Below, in pieces: positions 23,232 through 33,237 of a DNA stretch of 64,000 nucleotides. Position numbers and translations under genes: made by a program. Position 1 is the stretch's first letter, and each line of letters opens with the position of its first letter. The stretch is taken from the NCBI GenBank assembly GCA_036874045.1, contig CM072347.1, positions 8,930,501 to 8,994,500 of the forward strand, written 5' to 3'. The DNA is from Cymodocea nodosa. Lineage: Eukaryota > Streptophyta > Magnoliopsida > Alismatales > Cymodoceaceae. The notes below the pieces were generated by a model. That model ran no database searches. It was not told the DNA's origin and worked only from the letters and a program-made list of their open reading frames with translations.

Positions 23232-25495
23232 ATGGTCTCCAAGTTCTACAAAGGTCGTGGCAGAGGAAAAGGCAAAAGCAGAAGAGATGCAAAAGGAAAA
23301 TAAATAGAGAATGATGAAGTTCCACATACTTGGTTCAAGAAAATATATCGAGTGGACAAAAGGTTAGCAAAACTTTATAGAGATTACTTCTTTTCTTAGG
23401 ATATATTAGATGAAGTTAGACAAGAACTTCAACATACTGATGCAAATATTACATACATGGGTATTCGTAGTAAATTTGATAGAGAATACAGAATGAAATG
23501 TGCTGAGATTGCATTTTTGGAACAGTATGCAAAATATTTGGAAAAAGGTGTAGGTTCATCAAATAGAACTCCTCAAACTCCTATAAACGGTACAAGACTA
23601 CATGCATTTGAGGAAGAGCATGAATCAGCTATCCCTACTCCTTTATACTCAAAACAAGTAGAATCAGATATTGCTGTAGACAAAACAAAAGTTGACAGTC
23701 TTCGGAACGCCGTTGCAATAGAAAGTGCCTTAAAAGAATTAAAGCAGAAATTGTTTACGGAGCAATTTGAAAAGAAAACAGCAATACTTGAAAAGGAGAA
23801 ACAAAAATGTTATAGAAGAAGGAAAGTCAGAAAAATTATGTCTAAGGAAACAAAGTCTTTTGAAAAAGGAAAATCAGATGAAAATTTATTTCCAAAGGAC
23901 AATGTATGTCTAGACATTGTACCTTATTGTGCATCTGATAAACTCATCAGTTCCGAACACACTGATACTGATGAAGATAATGAAACTTTATTTTTCCTTG
24001 CTAGAAAACTTGAGAAGAAATCCAAGTCAAATATGAGCTCAAGTTTTTCTATTAGTACAAGTCCTGCTGATGCAAAAATTGACAAATCAGAGCATCAAGC
24101 ACCTGACATTGAACAAGTTATTGCAAATATAATTGACAATGTTGAAGCAGTAACTAGTTCAAAGGCTGAATTGTTTGGAGTAGCAGATATTGAAATTGTT
24201 AAGACTCTAGAAGAGCTAAAAGTTAACCAGCCTTCTACGGAATCTATAGAAGTAGAGTCTGAGAATTCACAACATGAATCAATGGAATTATCTTTTGAAC
24301 AAAATGAACAATTACAGACAGATACACCATTGTAGAATTTGTGGAAAAATTGTACTCTGAACATTCTATAGAGACTGAACAGATGAATGTTGAGCATATT
24401 GACAATGTTCCTAACACTATTGAAGCTGAAGAATCAAGCTTACCTGAGTAGCTTCAAGATAATATTTTTGAAGAGGAACAACATGACATTCATTTTGAAG
24501 AAGAGATTCCTGAAGATGAATTAAACTCTGAATCACGGCTTCAGGTATCACCTTCTTTGTGTACAATATTAAAAATTCAAGATAATGCAATTCATTTTAG
24601 ATCTGAAGAAGCATTGCAGAAATACAATAATCTGATTACATGTCAGATTATACATGCTCGTCCAATAAAATTCAGAAATTTGATGGAAATAAGAGATCTG
24701 TTTGAGTTTCAAGGCCTCATTAAATTCTTGCCAGTAGGAACGAAATGGAAGCAATACACAGAGCTTATTGTAGCTTTTTATAGCAATCTGGACAAGAATG
24801 GAAATTTTCTGAAAACTCAAATAAATGAACAAGAGTTTATATTGTCTCCTGAGTTAATTTTTGAAGTTTTAGGATTAAAGAATGAAGGTGTTGTTACCAA
24901 TAGATTTGACATAATAAGACAACTAGAATGGAACATTCAGTCTTTATCAAAAATTCCAGATATATATTCTGAAATGAGATTAATGGAAAATCTGAATGCA
25001 GAGGCAAGATTTATTACAAATATATTGCATGCAAATTTATTTCAGAGAGTTGGACACAATTTGGAAGTCAGCAGAAGCTGTTTATATGCAACTTATGGCC
25101 TGCTGAATAGAATTCAAATAAATTGGTTTGATGTTTTTATGTCTCAACTACAGCATATGAGTTCAAAGTTATTTTATGGTGATGCTGTATGTAGAATCTT
25201 TGCAAGCCAATTGACTTTATCTGACTGGCCCTCTAAAACTAAAGGCATGAGAGCATTTAGTGTCAAAGATTTGCAAAAATTCCAGGCCATGAATAAACCT
25301 CAACAACAACAACAACAACAACCTGATACAGACCATATACAACAATAACAACAAAGTTATTTAGTTCAAGCAGAACAGCAAACCCAGCTACCTCCTGACT
25401 TAGATGTAGTGCTTAACGACATCAGAAATGCTATTAGGCATATAGGAGATAAAATATGTAATGCTATAAGTGATATACTTAGGAGGGGTCGATAA
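23232..25495 (+). pseudogene. ORF3 of A3 (env-like position, fossil)
   Basis: About 750 codons. N-terminus: MVSKFYKGRGRGKGKS, basic and RG-rich. Conserved block 1 (from 23457): GIRSKFDREYRMKCAEIAFL. The middle is acidic and Ser/Glu-rich with a Lys-rich segment. Conserved block 2 (about 24640-25260): RPIKFRNLMEIRDLFEFQGL, TELIVAFYSNLDKNGNF, SPELIFEVLGLKNEGVV, then INWFDVFMSQLQHMSSKLFY. Poly-Gln run at about 25300-25320. C-terminus: GDKICNAISDILRRGR. I see no signal peptide, transmembrane segment or Cys pattern, so an envelope role is not supported. Block 2 resembles plant transposon-protein domains carried after pol (from memory). Function unknown. Broken in a few places. Confidence 0.8.
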
Positions 25496-25982
25496 CTATT
25501 TTTGTTTATTTCTGAATACAAAATGTAATATTTGTATTACTTGTTTGATTTTATTGAACAATACAATTTTCTGTAAATGTCTTCAATTATTATTATTGTT
25601 TACAGAAAGAGTTGTTGTAATTATATCTCTTATATATATATATATATTCTCTGTAATTATCTTTTTGATTAATGACAAAAAGGGGGAGAAATATTATAAA
25701 AAAATGATTATGATCTTAATTGCATATATATATTATAAAAGGAGATGCTATTTAAATGGTTATTGTAATCTGACAGATGATAATTAGAAAACTGATACTT
25801 GTATAATTATTGACATCTGAGAGTTTTAGTTTTGAGAGGTAAAATTTACACAAACAATAGAAATAAGCTTAAGTGAACTTAAGTTAACAAACAAGTTTGT
25901 TGAATTAAAAGTTAACCCAACGAAGGTGCTTTGTTGAGTTAAACATATTTCATAATTGATTTAATATGGTTTTGTCATCATC
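25496..25982 (+). other. A3 3' tail
   Basis: Non-coding tail. It holds an upstream polypurine run AAAAAGGGGGAGAAA at about 25677-25691, a TATATATATATATA run near 25635-25648, and ends in the polypurine tract. No gene is supported. Confidence 0.7.
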
Positions 25983-25995
25983 AAAAAGGGGGAGA
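25983..25995 (+). other. Polypurine tract of A3
   Basis: AAAAAGGGGGAGA directly before the 3' LTR. It primes plus-strand DNA in LTR elements; position and composition are as expected. Confidence 0.9.
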
Positions 25996-25996
25996 T

Positions 25997-27578
25997 TGTT
26001 GAGTATTTTTGTTTTGATGATGTGTGCTAAATGAAAATAATCATATTTGCTCAATTACTATTGCTTGTGAAAAGAAATTAAAATCATCAATTAATACAGA
26101 AAAAGCTTACTGATATAAATACTTGTCTGTATTGGATCTAAAGTTAATAACTAGTCGTTTCGTTGCATTAATTTCTCATTTAGCTAAACGTTAAGTTAAC
26201 GTGTGTTTTTATTGAAAAGCATGATATGTTTTAATGCTATATCTTCTGTATCATGAACAGTGCACGTTTAGACAACTCGTTAAGTTAGAGTTTTGTTTGT
26301 ATAGAGGTCATGTGAGAAATCATTAAGTTAGAGACTTAAAGGTTAAAATAGGTCACGTGATAACTCGTTAAGTTAGTGAGTAAAAGAAGAGACGAACTCG
26401 TTAAGTTAGTGTTATACACATGGTGAAATTATAAGTTACGAATGTTGTATTGTATCACGTGAGGTGCACATGTTTAACTCGTTAAGTTAACATAACTAAA
26501 CGCGTTGAGTTGCTATATTGAACACTAAGGCAACGCGTTAGGTTAGCGTTATAAACTTAAGTTGTTATTTTTGCACATGGTAAAATTCTTATTATAAAAA
26601 CATTTGTTTATTACTAGTTCGTTGAGTTATCATAACACAACGGTGATAGTTCGTTGAGATATCATAACACCACAGACTTAGTTCGTTGAGTTAGCTACAG
26701 TACTTGTCACGTGAAATAGCACATGGTGAACTCGTTAAGTTAGAAATGTTAAGTTATATATATATACTTGTGTTACTCGTTTAGTTAACATTAAAGTAAC
26801 GACTTGTTATTACATTGATGAATAATTTTTAGACAAGAAAGTTTATTTTCAGGAAATTTTTCAGAGATCCAGGACTGATGATTAAAGAAAATTTGAAATA
26901 TAAACGTGGGTTAGAATGTGTGTGTTTCGATGAAGGAAGAAGAAAAGACGTGGAGAAGTGGAAAACTGGTAGTGGTTAAACGTGAAGGATATGCATGAAA
27001 TGAAGATACAGTATAAAAGGCATAGAATTCTCGTTGATCAATTTATCCTAGCACACAAAATGAAAAATCTTTTCAAGGATCAAACCATCCCTGTACACCA
27101 AAAGAAAAATCCTTTTCAGGGATCAAAAACACCTCTTCGGGAAAAATCTCTCAAGTGGAAGAAAGTTCAGTGAAGCATAGAAAGGTAAGATTTTCGTAAC
27201 TAAATATTTGAAGTATCAGAATAAAGTAAATTCAGTGAAGCATGAAAAGACAAGATATTTGTCACTGAAGAATTGGTGAAGAAGAAAAAGAAGAAGAAGA
27301 AAGATCTCAAACAGGGAGAAAAGTTTTAAATTCCGCAAATTAGTTTTCTCTGTTTATAGTTATGAAATTGTTTAGATGATACATGGTATAGAAATATAAT
27401 TGCATCTACAATTTCTGAGGAGAATTGAATTGTATATTGTAATTGAAACCTTGAATAAAAATCATTTTATGAAAACAATGTCTCGACTTGTTTTTGAGTT
27501 TTAAAGTTTCAATTATATTTCAGAAAATATTAAAAATACACAATTCACCCCCATCTTGTGTAGCCATACGATCCTACA
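25997..27578 (+). repeat. 3' LTR of A3
   Basis: 1,582 bp, TGTTGAGTA to GATCCTACA, the partner of 14492-16071 at about 97% identity in the part compared. Target duplication CCTAT follows at 27579. Confidence 0.95.
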
Positions 27579-27583
27579 CCTAT

Positions 27584-27730
27584 GATTTTATCTTTGCTTT
27601 TGTTTCCAAATGTTACACTTCCTTTCATGGTATTTGTAAAATTTTGTAATAGACTTTTCTATCCAGTCATGTGACTTGACGCTCCACTGTCCAAGATCCA
27701 TTGTGATGTTGTTTCCTCCTGCAACACAAA
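27584..27730 (-). pseudogene. pol start of A2: protease segment (fossil)
   Basis: Minus strand after the Gag end: LQEETTSQWILDSGASSHMT, the copia aspartic protease active-site segment (DSGA). A3 interrupts it on the left at the CCTAT duplication. The remaining pol of A2 is at 13644-14486. Confidence 0.85.
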
Positions 27731-29989
27731 TTAAGAAAAACATTTTCTTGGTACCCAGTGTTGTTGACGACCAAGTTCATTAAACGCATATTTCTTCTTT
27801 TTGTTTAAAAATAGTTTAACATTATCATTTATATTCTTATTTGTTGTATGTACTATTGATTTATCATTAGCTTCATACTCACATATAGCATTATTGCTTT
27901 TGCAATCATTCTTTTGATTTTCAGATGTAGTATAATCAAGACCAAACATATTTTTATCAGATGTTAATTTATTTTGGTCATGCTTATACAATTCTGTAAG
28001 TTCATACCAAGATTTTATACTTGTATTAACACTTTCCGTACATAGAAAATCTTTTTCTGCACAAGAATTTTTTGTTTTATCACATGCAGAATGAGTAATT
28101 GGTCTAATACCAGTGTATTGAATTACATGCTCAGGTTTCTGAATTTTCAGTTTACTACAATTTTCTGAAATTTTTGAAACATTAGAAACTGAATTTCCAG
28201 AACAAGAAACAAGATTTTTAGAAACATTTATAGTCATGTTAGAAGTACAATTTGACAAATCACATTGATTTATATTATTACTACATGATTCATCCCTTGA
28301 AGTACCTACTTCTACATATTTATTACCTTGTTTCATCATAAAAGGAATTTTAGTCTTAGATTTACTTGAACTGCAACTAATAAATCCTTTATTGGCTTGA
28401 GATTCAGGATATTCAGGATAATCAAATCCTAAGCCAAATTTATAAGACACCGTAGGGGTATTAGTTAGTTTGTCTAACTTAGTTTGACTTAAATTCCATT
28501 TCTCAAAGGTAGAATTTAAATCTTGCTCTCTCAGTTTTAATTTTTCTATCTCTAATTCAAGTTCATTTATATTGTTTCTCAACATTTCATTTTCAGATTC
28601 TATCTTTAATTTTTCAGCATTTATATTCTGTATTTGTTCATGCAAGATACATTCATTAAATCTAAATTTTTGCAAATCTCTAGCATGATTTTCATTATCA
28701 CATTTAAACTTTTCTAAAATAGTAGACAGGAAACAATTTTCTTCTTCCATAATGGATGAAGATTTTCTAATATTCTTATTTTCCAGTTTACATACTTTAA
28801 GTTTTTGTAATAATGCATGATAAGCACATAATAATTCCTCAAAGTTGAAATCTGAATGACTTTCAGGATCAGATATTACCTCAGACTCATCTACCATGAA
28901 GCACACATGAGCAACGTCTTCTAACTCTTGTTCTCCTTCTGAATGTGAAGATTTTGATGCTGATTCCTCAGATTTAGACTCTTCAGACGTGTCATCCCAA
29001 GTGACCTTCAAAGCCTTTTTCTTGTAAAACTTTTTCTGAGTTTTCTGAGCCGTCTTCTTCTGATTTGTCCTACTTTGCTTTTCACTTTTCCTCATAGGAC
29101 AATCTGGAGAAAGATGTCCAGGTTTCTTACAGTTGTAACATACATACTTTATGGATGAAGAATTCTTGTCATTTAGTGATTTTGACGTTGAGGGTTTATC
29201 ATTTTTGTTCCTTTGCTATTTCCTAGCTTTCCATGTTTTCTTGAATTTCCTAGTTAGCAAAATCAAATCCTCATTAGAATCAGTGGATATATAAGAATCT
29301 GAATTAATTTTGAAGGCTATTTCTTTCTTCATTTTTAGTTTGTTGTGACTTAATGATTCATTTAATTGAACTTCATAAGCTGTTAAATTTCCTATAAGTT
29401 CATTCATAGTATAAACATTTAAATCTCGTGATTCCTCAATTGATGTTACTTTTTGAGACCATTTAGAACTTAGGGATCTGAGAATTTTCCTTACCAAATC
29501 CTTCTGTTCAAAATTCTTTCCTAAACATTTTAAAGAGTTTATGATATCAAGAAATCTAGAAAACATCTCAGAAATATTTTCTTCTTCATGCATCTTAAAG
29601 AGTTCATACTTATGAATCAACATGTTTATTTTTGTCTCTTTAACTTGAGAAGTACCTTCATGTGAAACTTCTAATGCATGCCACACCTTATAAGTAGATT
29701 TATGTGCCGACACTTTACTGAACTGTTTATAACTTAATGCATAAAATAAAATATTTAAGCCCTTAGCATTCAGAGTTTCATTTTCTTTTTCAGTAATTGT
29801 CCAAGTATTATAAGGAGTAGTTAACGGAGTATATGGTTTAGAAATCATGAACCACAACTTATGATCTATACTTTGAAGAAAAATAGTCATCCTATATTTC
29901 CAATATTCAAAATGTATTCCATCAAATAAAGGAGGACGATTAAGATTTTGGCCTTCATATAAAGAAAAATTACCATTTCCAGTAGCCAT
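27731..29989 (-). pseudogene. gag of A2 (fossil)
   Basis: Begins MATGNGNFSLYEGQNLNRPP at 29989. The capsid part contains FDGIHFEYWKYRMTIFLQSI, and the zinc knuckle CYNCKKPGHLSPDCP is at about 29099-29143. An acidic Ser/Glu stretch, a long coiled-coil-like segment (27731-29095 is one open stretch) and the terminal GRQQHWVPRKCFS follow. It is the least damaged gag in the window, with about two breaks. Its end point is the same as in A1, A3 and A5. Confidence 0.9.
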
Positions 29990-30189
29990 TTTACCTTAGA
30001 TTTTTCAACCTATTTGATTTTAAACAGTCTAAAAACTTTAAAACAACTTGAGCCTTAAATCAATAGAGTTAAACGTATGCTTAGATATTAATTTCCGTTT
30101 AAAAACAAGGAAGGTAGAATAAGCAATGATATTAAATAAGTTGGTATCGATTTTATATCAAAGATTATTCACAAAGCTCTGATACCACT
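29990..30189 (-). other. A2 leader and PBS
   Basis: Leader ending AATCTAAGGTAAAATGG on the minus strand. The PBS complement GCTCTGATACCA is at 30176-30187, two bases from the LTR. Confidence 0.85.
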
Positions 30190-31898
30190 TGTAGAATCAT
30201 ATGGCTACACAAGAGGGGGGTGAATTGTGTATCTTTAATATTTTCTGAAATATATTTGAAACTTTAAAACTCAAAAATAAGTCGAGACATTGTTTTCATA
30301 AAATCATTTTTATTCAAGGTTTCAATTACAATATACAATTCAATTCTCCTTAGAAATTCTAGATGCAATTATATTTCGATACCATGTATCATCTAAACAA
30401 TTTCATAACTACAAACAGAGAAAACTAATTTGCAGAATTTAAAACTTTTCTCCCTGTTTGAGATCTTTCTCTTTCTTCTTTTTCTTGTTCAGCAATTCTT
30501 CAATGACGAATATCTTGTCTTTTCATGCTTCACCAAATTTGCTTTCTTCTAATACTTCAAATCTTTAGTGACGAAAATCTTACCTTTTTATGCTTCACTG
30601 AACTTTCTTCCACTTGAGAGATTTTTCCCGAAGAGGTGTTTTTGATCCCTGAAAAAGATTTTTCTTTTGGTGTGCAGGGATGGTTTTGATCCTTGAAAAG
30701 ATTTTTCGTTTTGTGTGCAAGGATAAATTGATCAACGAGAATTCTATGCCTTTTATATTGTATCTTCATTTCATGCATATCCTTCACGTTTAACCACTAC
30801 CAGTTTTCCACTTCTCCACGTCTTTTCTTTTTTCTTCATCGAAACACATACGTTCTAACCCACGTTTATATTTCGAATTTTCTTTAATCATCTGTCCTGG
30901 ATCTCTGAAAAATTTCCTGCAAAATAAACTTTCTCGTCCAAAAATTTTTCATCAATGTAATAAGTAGTCCTTACTTTAATGTTAACTAAACGAGTAACAC
31001 AAGTATATATATATAACTTAACGTTTCTAACTTAACGAGTTCACCATGTGCCATTTCACGTGACAAGTACTGTAGCTAACTCAACGAACTAAGTCTGTGG
31101 TGTTATGCTAACTCAACGAACCAGCTTAACCTTTCTTTCGGAAGGTTAAACGATAACTCACCGAAAACAGTTTAAGTTTCGGATAGTTACGATAGTAAGT
31201 CATTGAAAAACTCTTTATATTATAAAACTAGTGAGACCCATGTCAAGACCTGAAAACATGACTTAAGTTACCTTTCGGATAGTTACGATTGTAAGTCTTC
31301 GAAAAAACTTTAACTCACCGATTCAGTAATAAACAAATATTTTTATAATAAGAATTTTACCATGTGCAAAAATAACAACTTAAGTTTATAACGCTAACCT
31401 AACGCGTTGCCTTAGTGTTCAATATAGCAACTCAACGCGTTTAGTTATGTTAACTTAATGAGTTAAACATGTGCACCTCATGTGATATAATACAACATTC
31501 GTAACTTATAATTTCACCATGTGTATAACACTAACTTAACGAGTTCGTCTCTTCTTTTACTCACTAACTTAACGAGTTATCACGTGACCACTATACAAAC
31601 AAAACTCTAACTTAACGAGTTGTCTAAACGTGCACTGTTCATGATACAGAAAATATACCATTAAAACATATCGTGCTTTTCAATAAAAACACACGTTAAC
31701 TTAACGTTTAGCTAAATGAGAAATTAATGCAATGAAATGACTAGTTATTAACTTCAGATCCAATACAGACAAGTATTTATATCAGTAAGCTTTTTCTATA
31801 TTAATTGATGATTTTAATTTCTTTTCACAAGCAATAGTATTTGAGCAAATATGATTATTTTCATTCAGCACACATCATCAAAACAAAAATACTCAACA
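30190..31898 (-). repeat. 5' LTR of A2
   Basis: 1,709 bp, partner of 7969-9675. It contains the B-like block at about 31122-31321 (TTTCGGATAGTTACGA, AACTCACCGA). About 4% different from its partner in the first 350 bp by eye. Confidence 0.93.
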
Positions 31899-32324
31899 CC
31901 ATCCGAAAGCCAAAGATTATTGGAAGGTTACTTACTAAACATCAAACAGAATGGTAACTTACCATATTTAGGTTTGATTATTTAGCAAGTATAGCAGAAT
32001 ACATCCGTTGAGGAGAAAATATGATCGTTGGATATTCAAGCATAAATACAAATAGATCTTTCAATATTCAGTAGAGCTTACAAGTGAGATTACAGATACA
32101 ATTACATATAGAGATACAGTATACACTACAGATCAATTACTGATATAGAAGAAAGCTCAAATTCAGTTCAACAAAGAATCGATTGAAAGCTAGATTTACA
32201 AGAAGATTCTTAAAGCTCTCCATTTGCTAAAAGTTTGATCCAAGAAGGATCATTTGGTTCATGGCTTCAACTTGAAAGCTTCATTTAGTTGTTGGTTTGA
32301 GTTTTGACTTGAAAACTCAAGAGG

Positions 32325-32438
32325 TTGGTTTTCTGGAGTTTATACCTGAAAACTTCTAAGTGTTGGTTTTCTAGAGTTTATACTTGAAAACTTTTGAGTA
32401 TTGGTTTTCTAGAGTTTATACCTGAAAACTTCTATGTG
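32325..32438 (+). repeat. Three 38-bp tandem repeats in B' LTR
   Basis: Units start at 32325, 32363 and 32401: TTGGTTTTCTAGAGTTTATA then CCTGAAAACTTCT. Shorter decayed units flank them (32292 and 32440). Each unit has GTTTTC and GAAAAC arms, so each can fold. This lies in the R/U5 end of the solo LTR. Confidence 0.88.
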
Positions 32439-32714
32439 GTTGGTTCTTGCTTCGACCTGAAAGCAAGTGTGTAAGTGTTGAGATACTTAGTGAAGCCCAA
32501 GTGACCCTTGGGGGTGGACTAGCCGAGTTGGTGAACCACCTAAAATTCTCTTGTGTTTCTTACCTTTATTTCCGCTATGCATGATATTTTTATCTGATTA
32601 TTACTTGTGCAAACTGATTAATCAAATTAGTTAGTAAAGTGAAAAATAGGCTTAAATTCACACTATTCTCTATTCACCCCCCCTCTAGTGAAGCCATTTG
32701 TTCCTAACACTCTT

Positions 32715-32879
32715 CCAGATAGTTAAGCCTGGTAACCTTCTGAAATCCTTTTTATCACTTGCAACACACTTTGAACTACCTGTATCAACTTCTGCTCTCT
32801 TGCTGACTATTAAGCCTGAGAAATACAATTTAAATCCTCACATTGATTTTTGCATTATCAAAATCTAGAGGTCTTTTCA
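32715..32879 (-). repeat. B1 3' LTR, piece 2 (LTR 5' end)
   Basis: Continuation of the B1 LTR after B'. It ends AAAATCTAGAGGTCTTTTCA, which on the minus strand reads TGAAAAGACCTCTAG, the LTR start. The polypurine tract follows at 32880. Confidence 0.85.
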
Positions 32880-33237
32880 ATCTCCCCCTTTTTGATAATG
32901 GCAAAAACCTTACAATATATTACATGTATTTCTCTCCCTATATATCTATATAGAAAAGCACACAAAAAATACAGAATAATGAAATTTAGAAACTCCCCCT
33001 ATTTTTCTGAGATTACTCCCCCTGAGTTTCTCCCCCTACTTTACTATAGCTTGCTACCTACCAAAATATGGTCTTTCTCCCCCTTTTTTGCCAATTGTCA
33101 AAAGAAGTGAGAAGTAAGATACTGACTTAGTGGAGCAATTATAGCTGGTTATCAAAAAATGGCTAAGTTGGTGCAAAACAGAGATGTTAGTAGAACAAGC
33201 TCCTAGTTGTGAGCTTGGAGAGTAGAGAGATATGAAA
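32880..33237 (-). other. B1 3' tail with five polypurine-like runs
   Basis: The polypurine tract (ATCTCCCCCTTTTT on the plus strand, about 32880-32893) lies next to the LTR. Further CTCCCCCT runs lie near 32993, 33016, 33030 and 33078. No gene is supported; the open frame at 32850-33110 crosses the LTR border and is not real. Confidence 0.75.

Larger units (their letters stand above)
14492..27578 (+). mobile_element. A3: nearly full-length Ty1/copia (SIRE-like) retrotransposon
   Basis: The best-preserved layout in the window: 13,087 bp, target duplication CCTAT, 5' LTR 14492-16071, PBS 16074-16085, leader, gag from 16272, pol to 21648, spacer, ORF3 23232-25495, tail, polypurine tract 25983-25995, 3' LTR 25997-27578. 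All parts are present but the coding regions have around ten breaks, so it is not whole. The LTRs differ at about 11 of 390 bases sampled by eye (2.8%), the lowest value here, which fits its place as the innermost insertion (inside A2). The rough age is about 1 My at an assumed 1.3e-8 per site per year. Confidence 0.95.
7969..31898 (-). mobile_element. A2: Ty1/copia (SIRE-like) LTR retrotransposon, split by A3
   Basis: Minus-strand family A copy of about 10.8 kb once A3 is taken out. Parts from right to left: 5' LTR 30190-31898, PBS 30176-30187, gag 29989-27731, start of pol 27730-27584, then A3, end of pol to 13644, spacer, ORF3 (12061-10177), tail with polypurine tract, 3' LTR 7969-9675. 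Target duplication CCATC. It is broken, with roughly ten breaks, and much of pol is absent. LTRs differ at about 4% in a ~350-bp sample by eye, suggesting 1-2 My. Both LTRs are of the long A subtype (1.7 kb) with a B-like block. It sits in the solo LTR B'. Confidence 0.93.
6563..32709 (+). mobile_element. B': solo LTR of a B-related family, split by A2
   Basis: Begins TGTTAGGACCCTAG and ends GTTCCTAACA, with a 5-bp target duplication CTCTT. Its own sequence is 6563-7968 plus 31904-32709, about 2.2 kb. There is no PBS, gag, pol or polypurine tract of its own, so it is a solo LTR left by LTR-LTR recombination. The last ~40 bases, with the CCCCCCCTCT run, resemble the B1 LTR end (37883 on the other strand) but are not the same, so it is a related subfamily. 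It holds two repeat arrays: ~128-bp units on the left and 38-bp units on the right. It is inserted in B1's LTR and is itself the host of A2. Confidence 0.9.

Noticed and set aside
32850-33110. 86-codon plus-strand frame (and 52534-52839) as a gene
   Set aside because: Both cross the B LTR/polypurine border antisense to the element and match only each other's repeat DNA.
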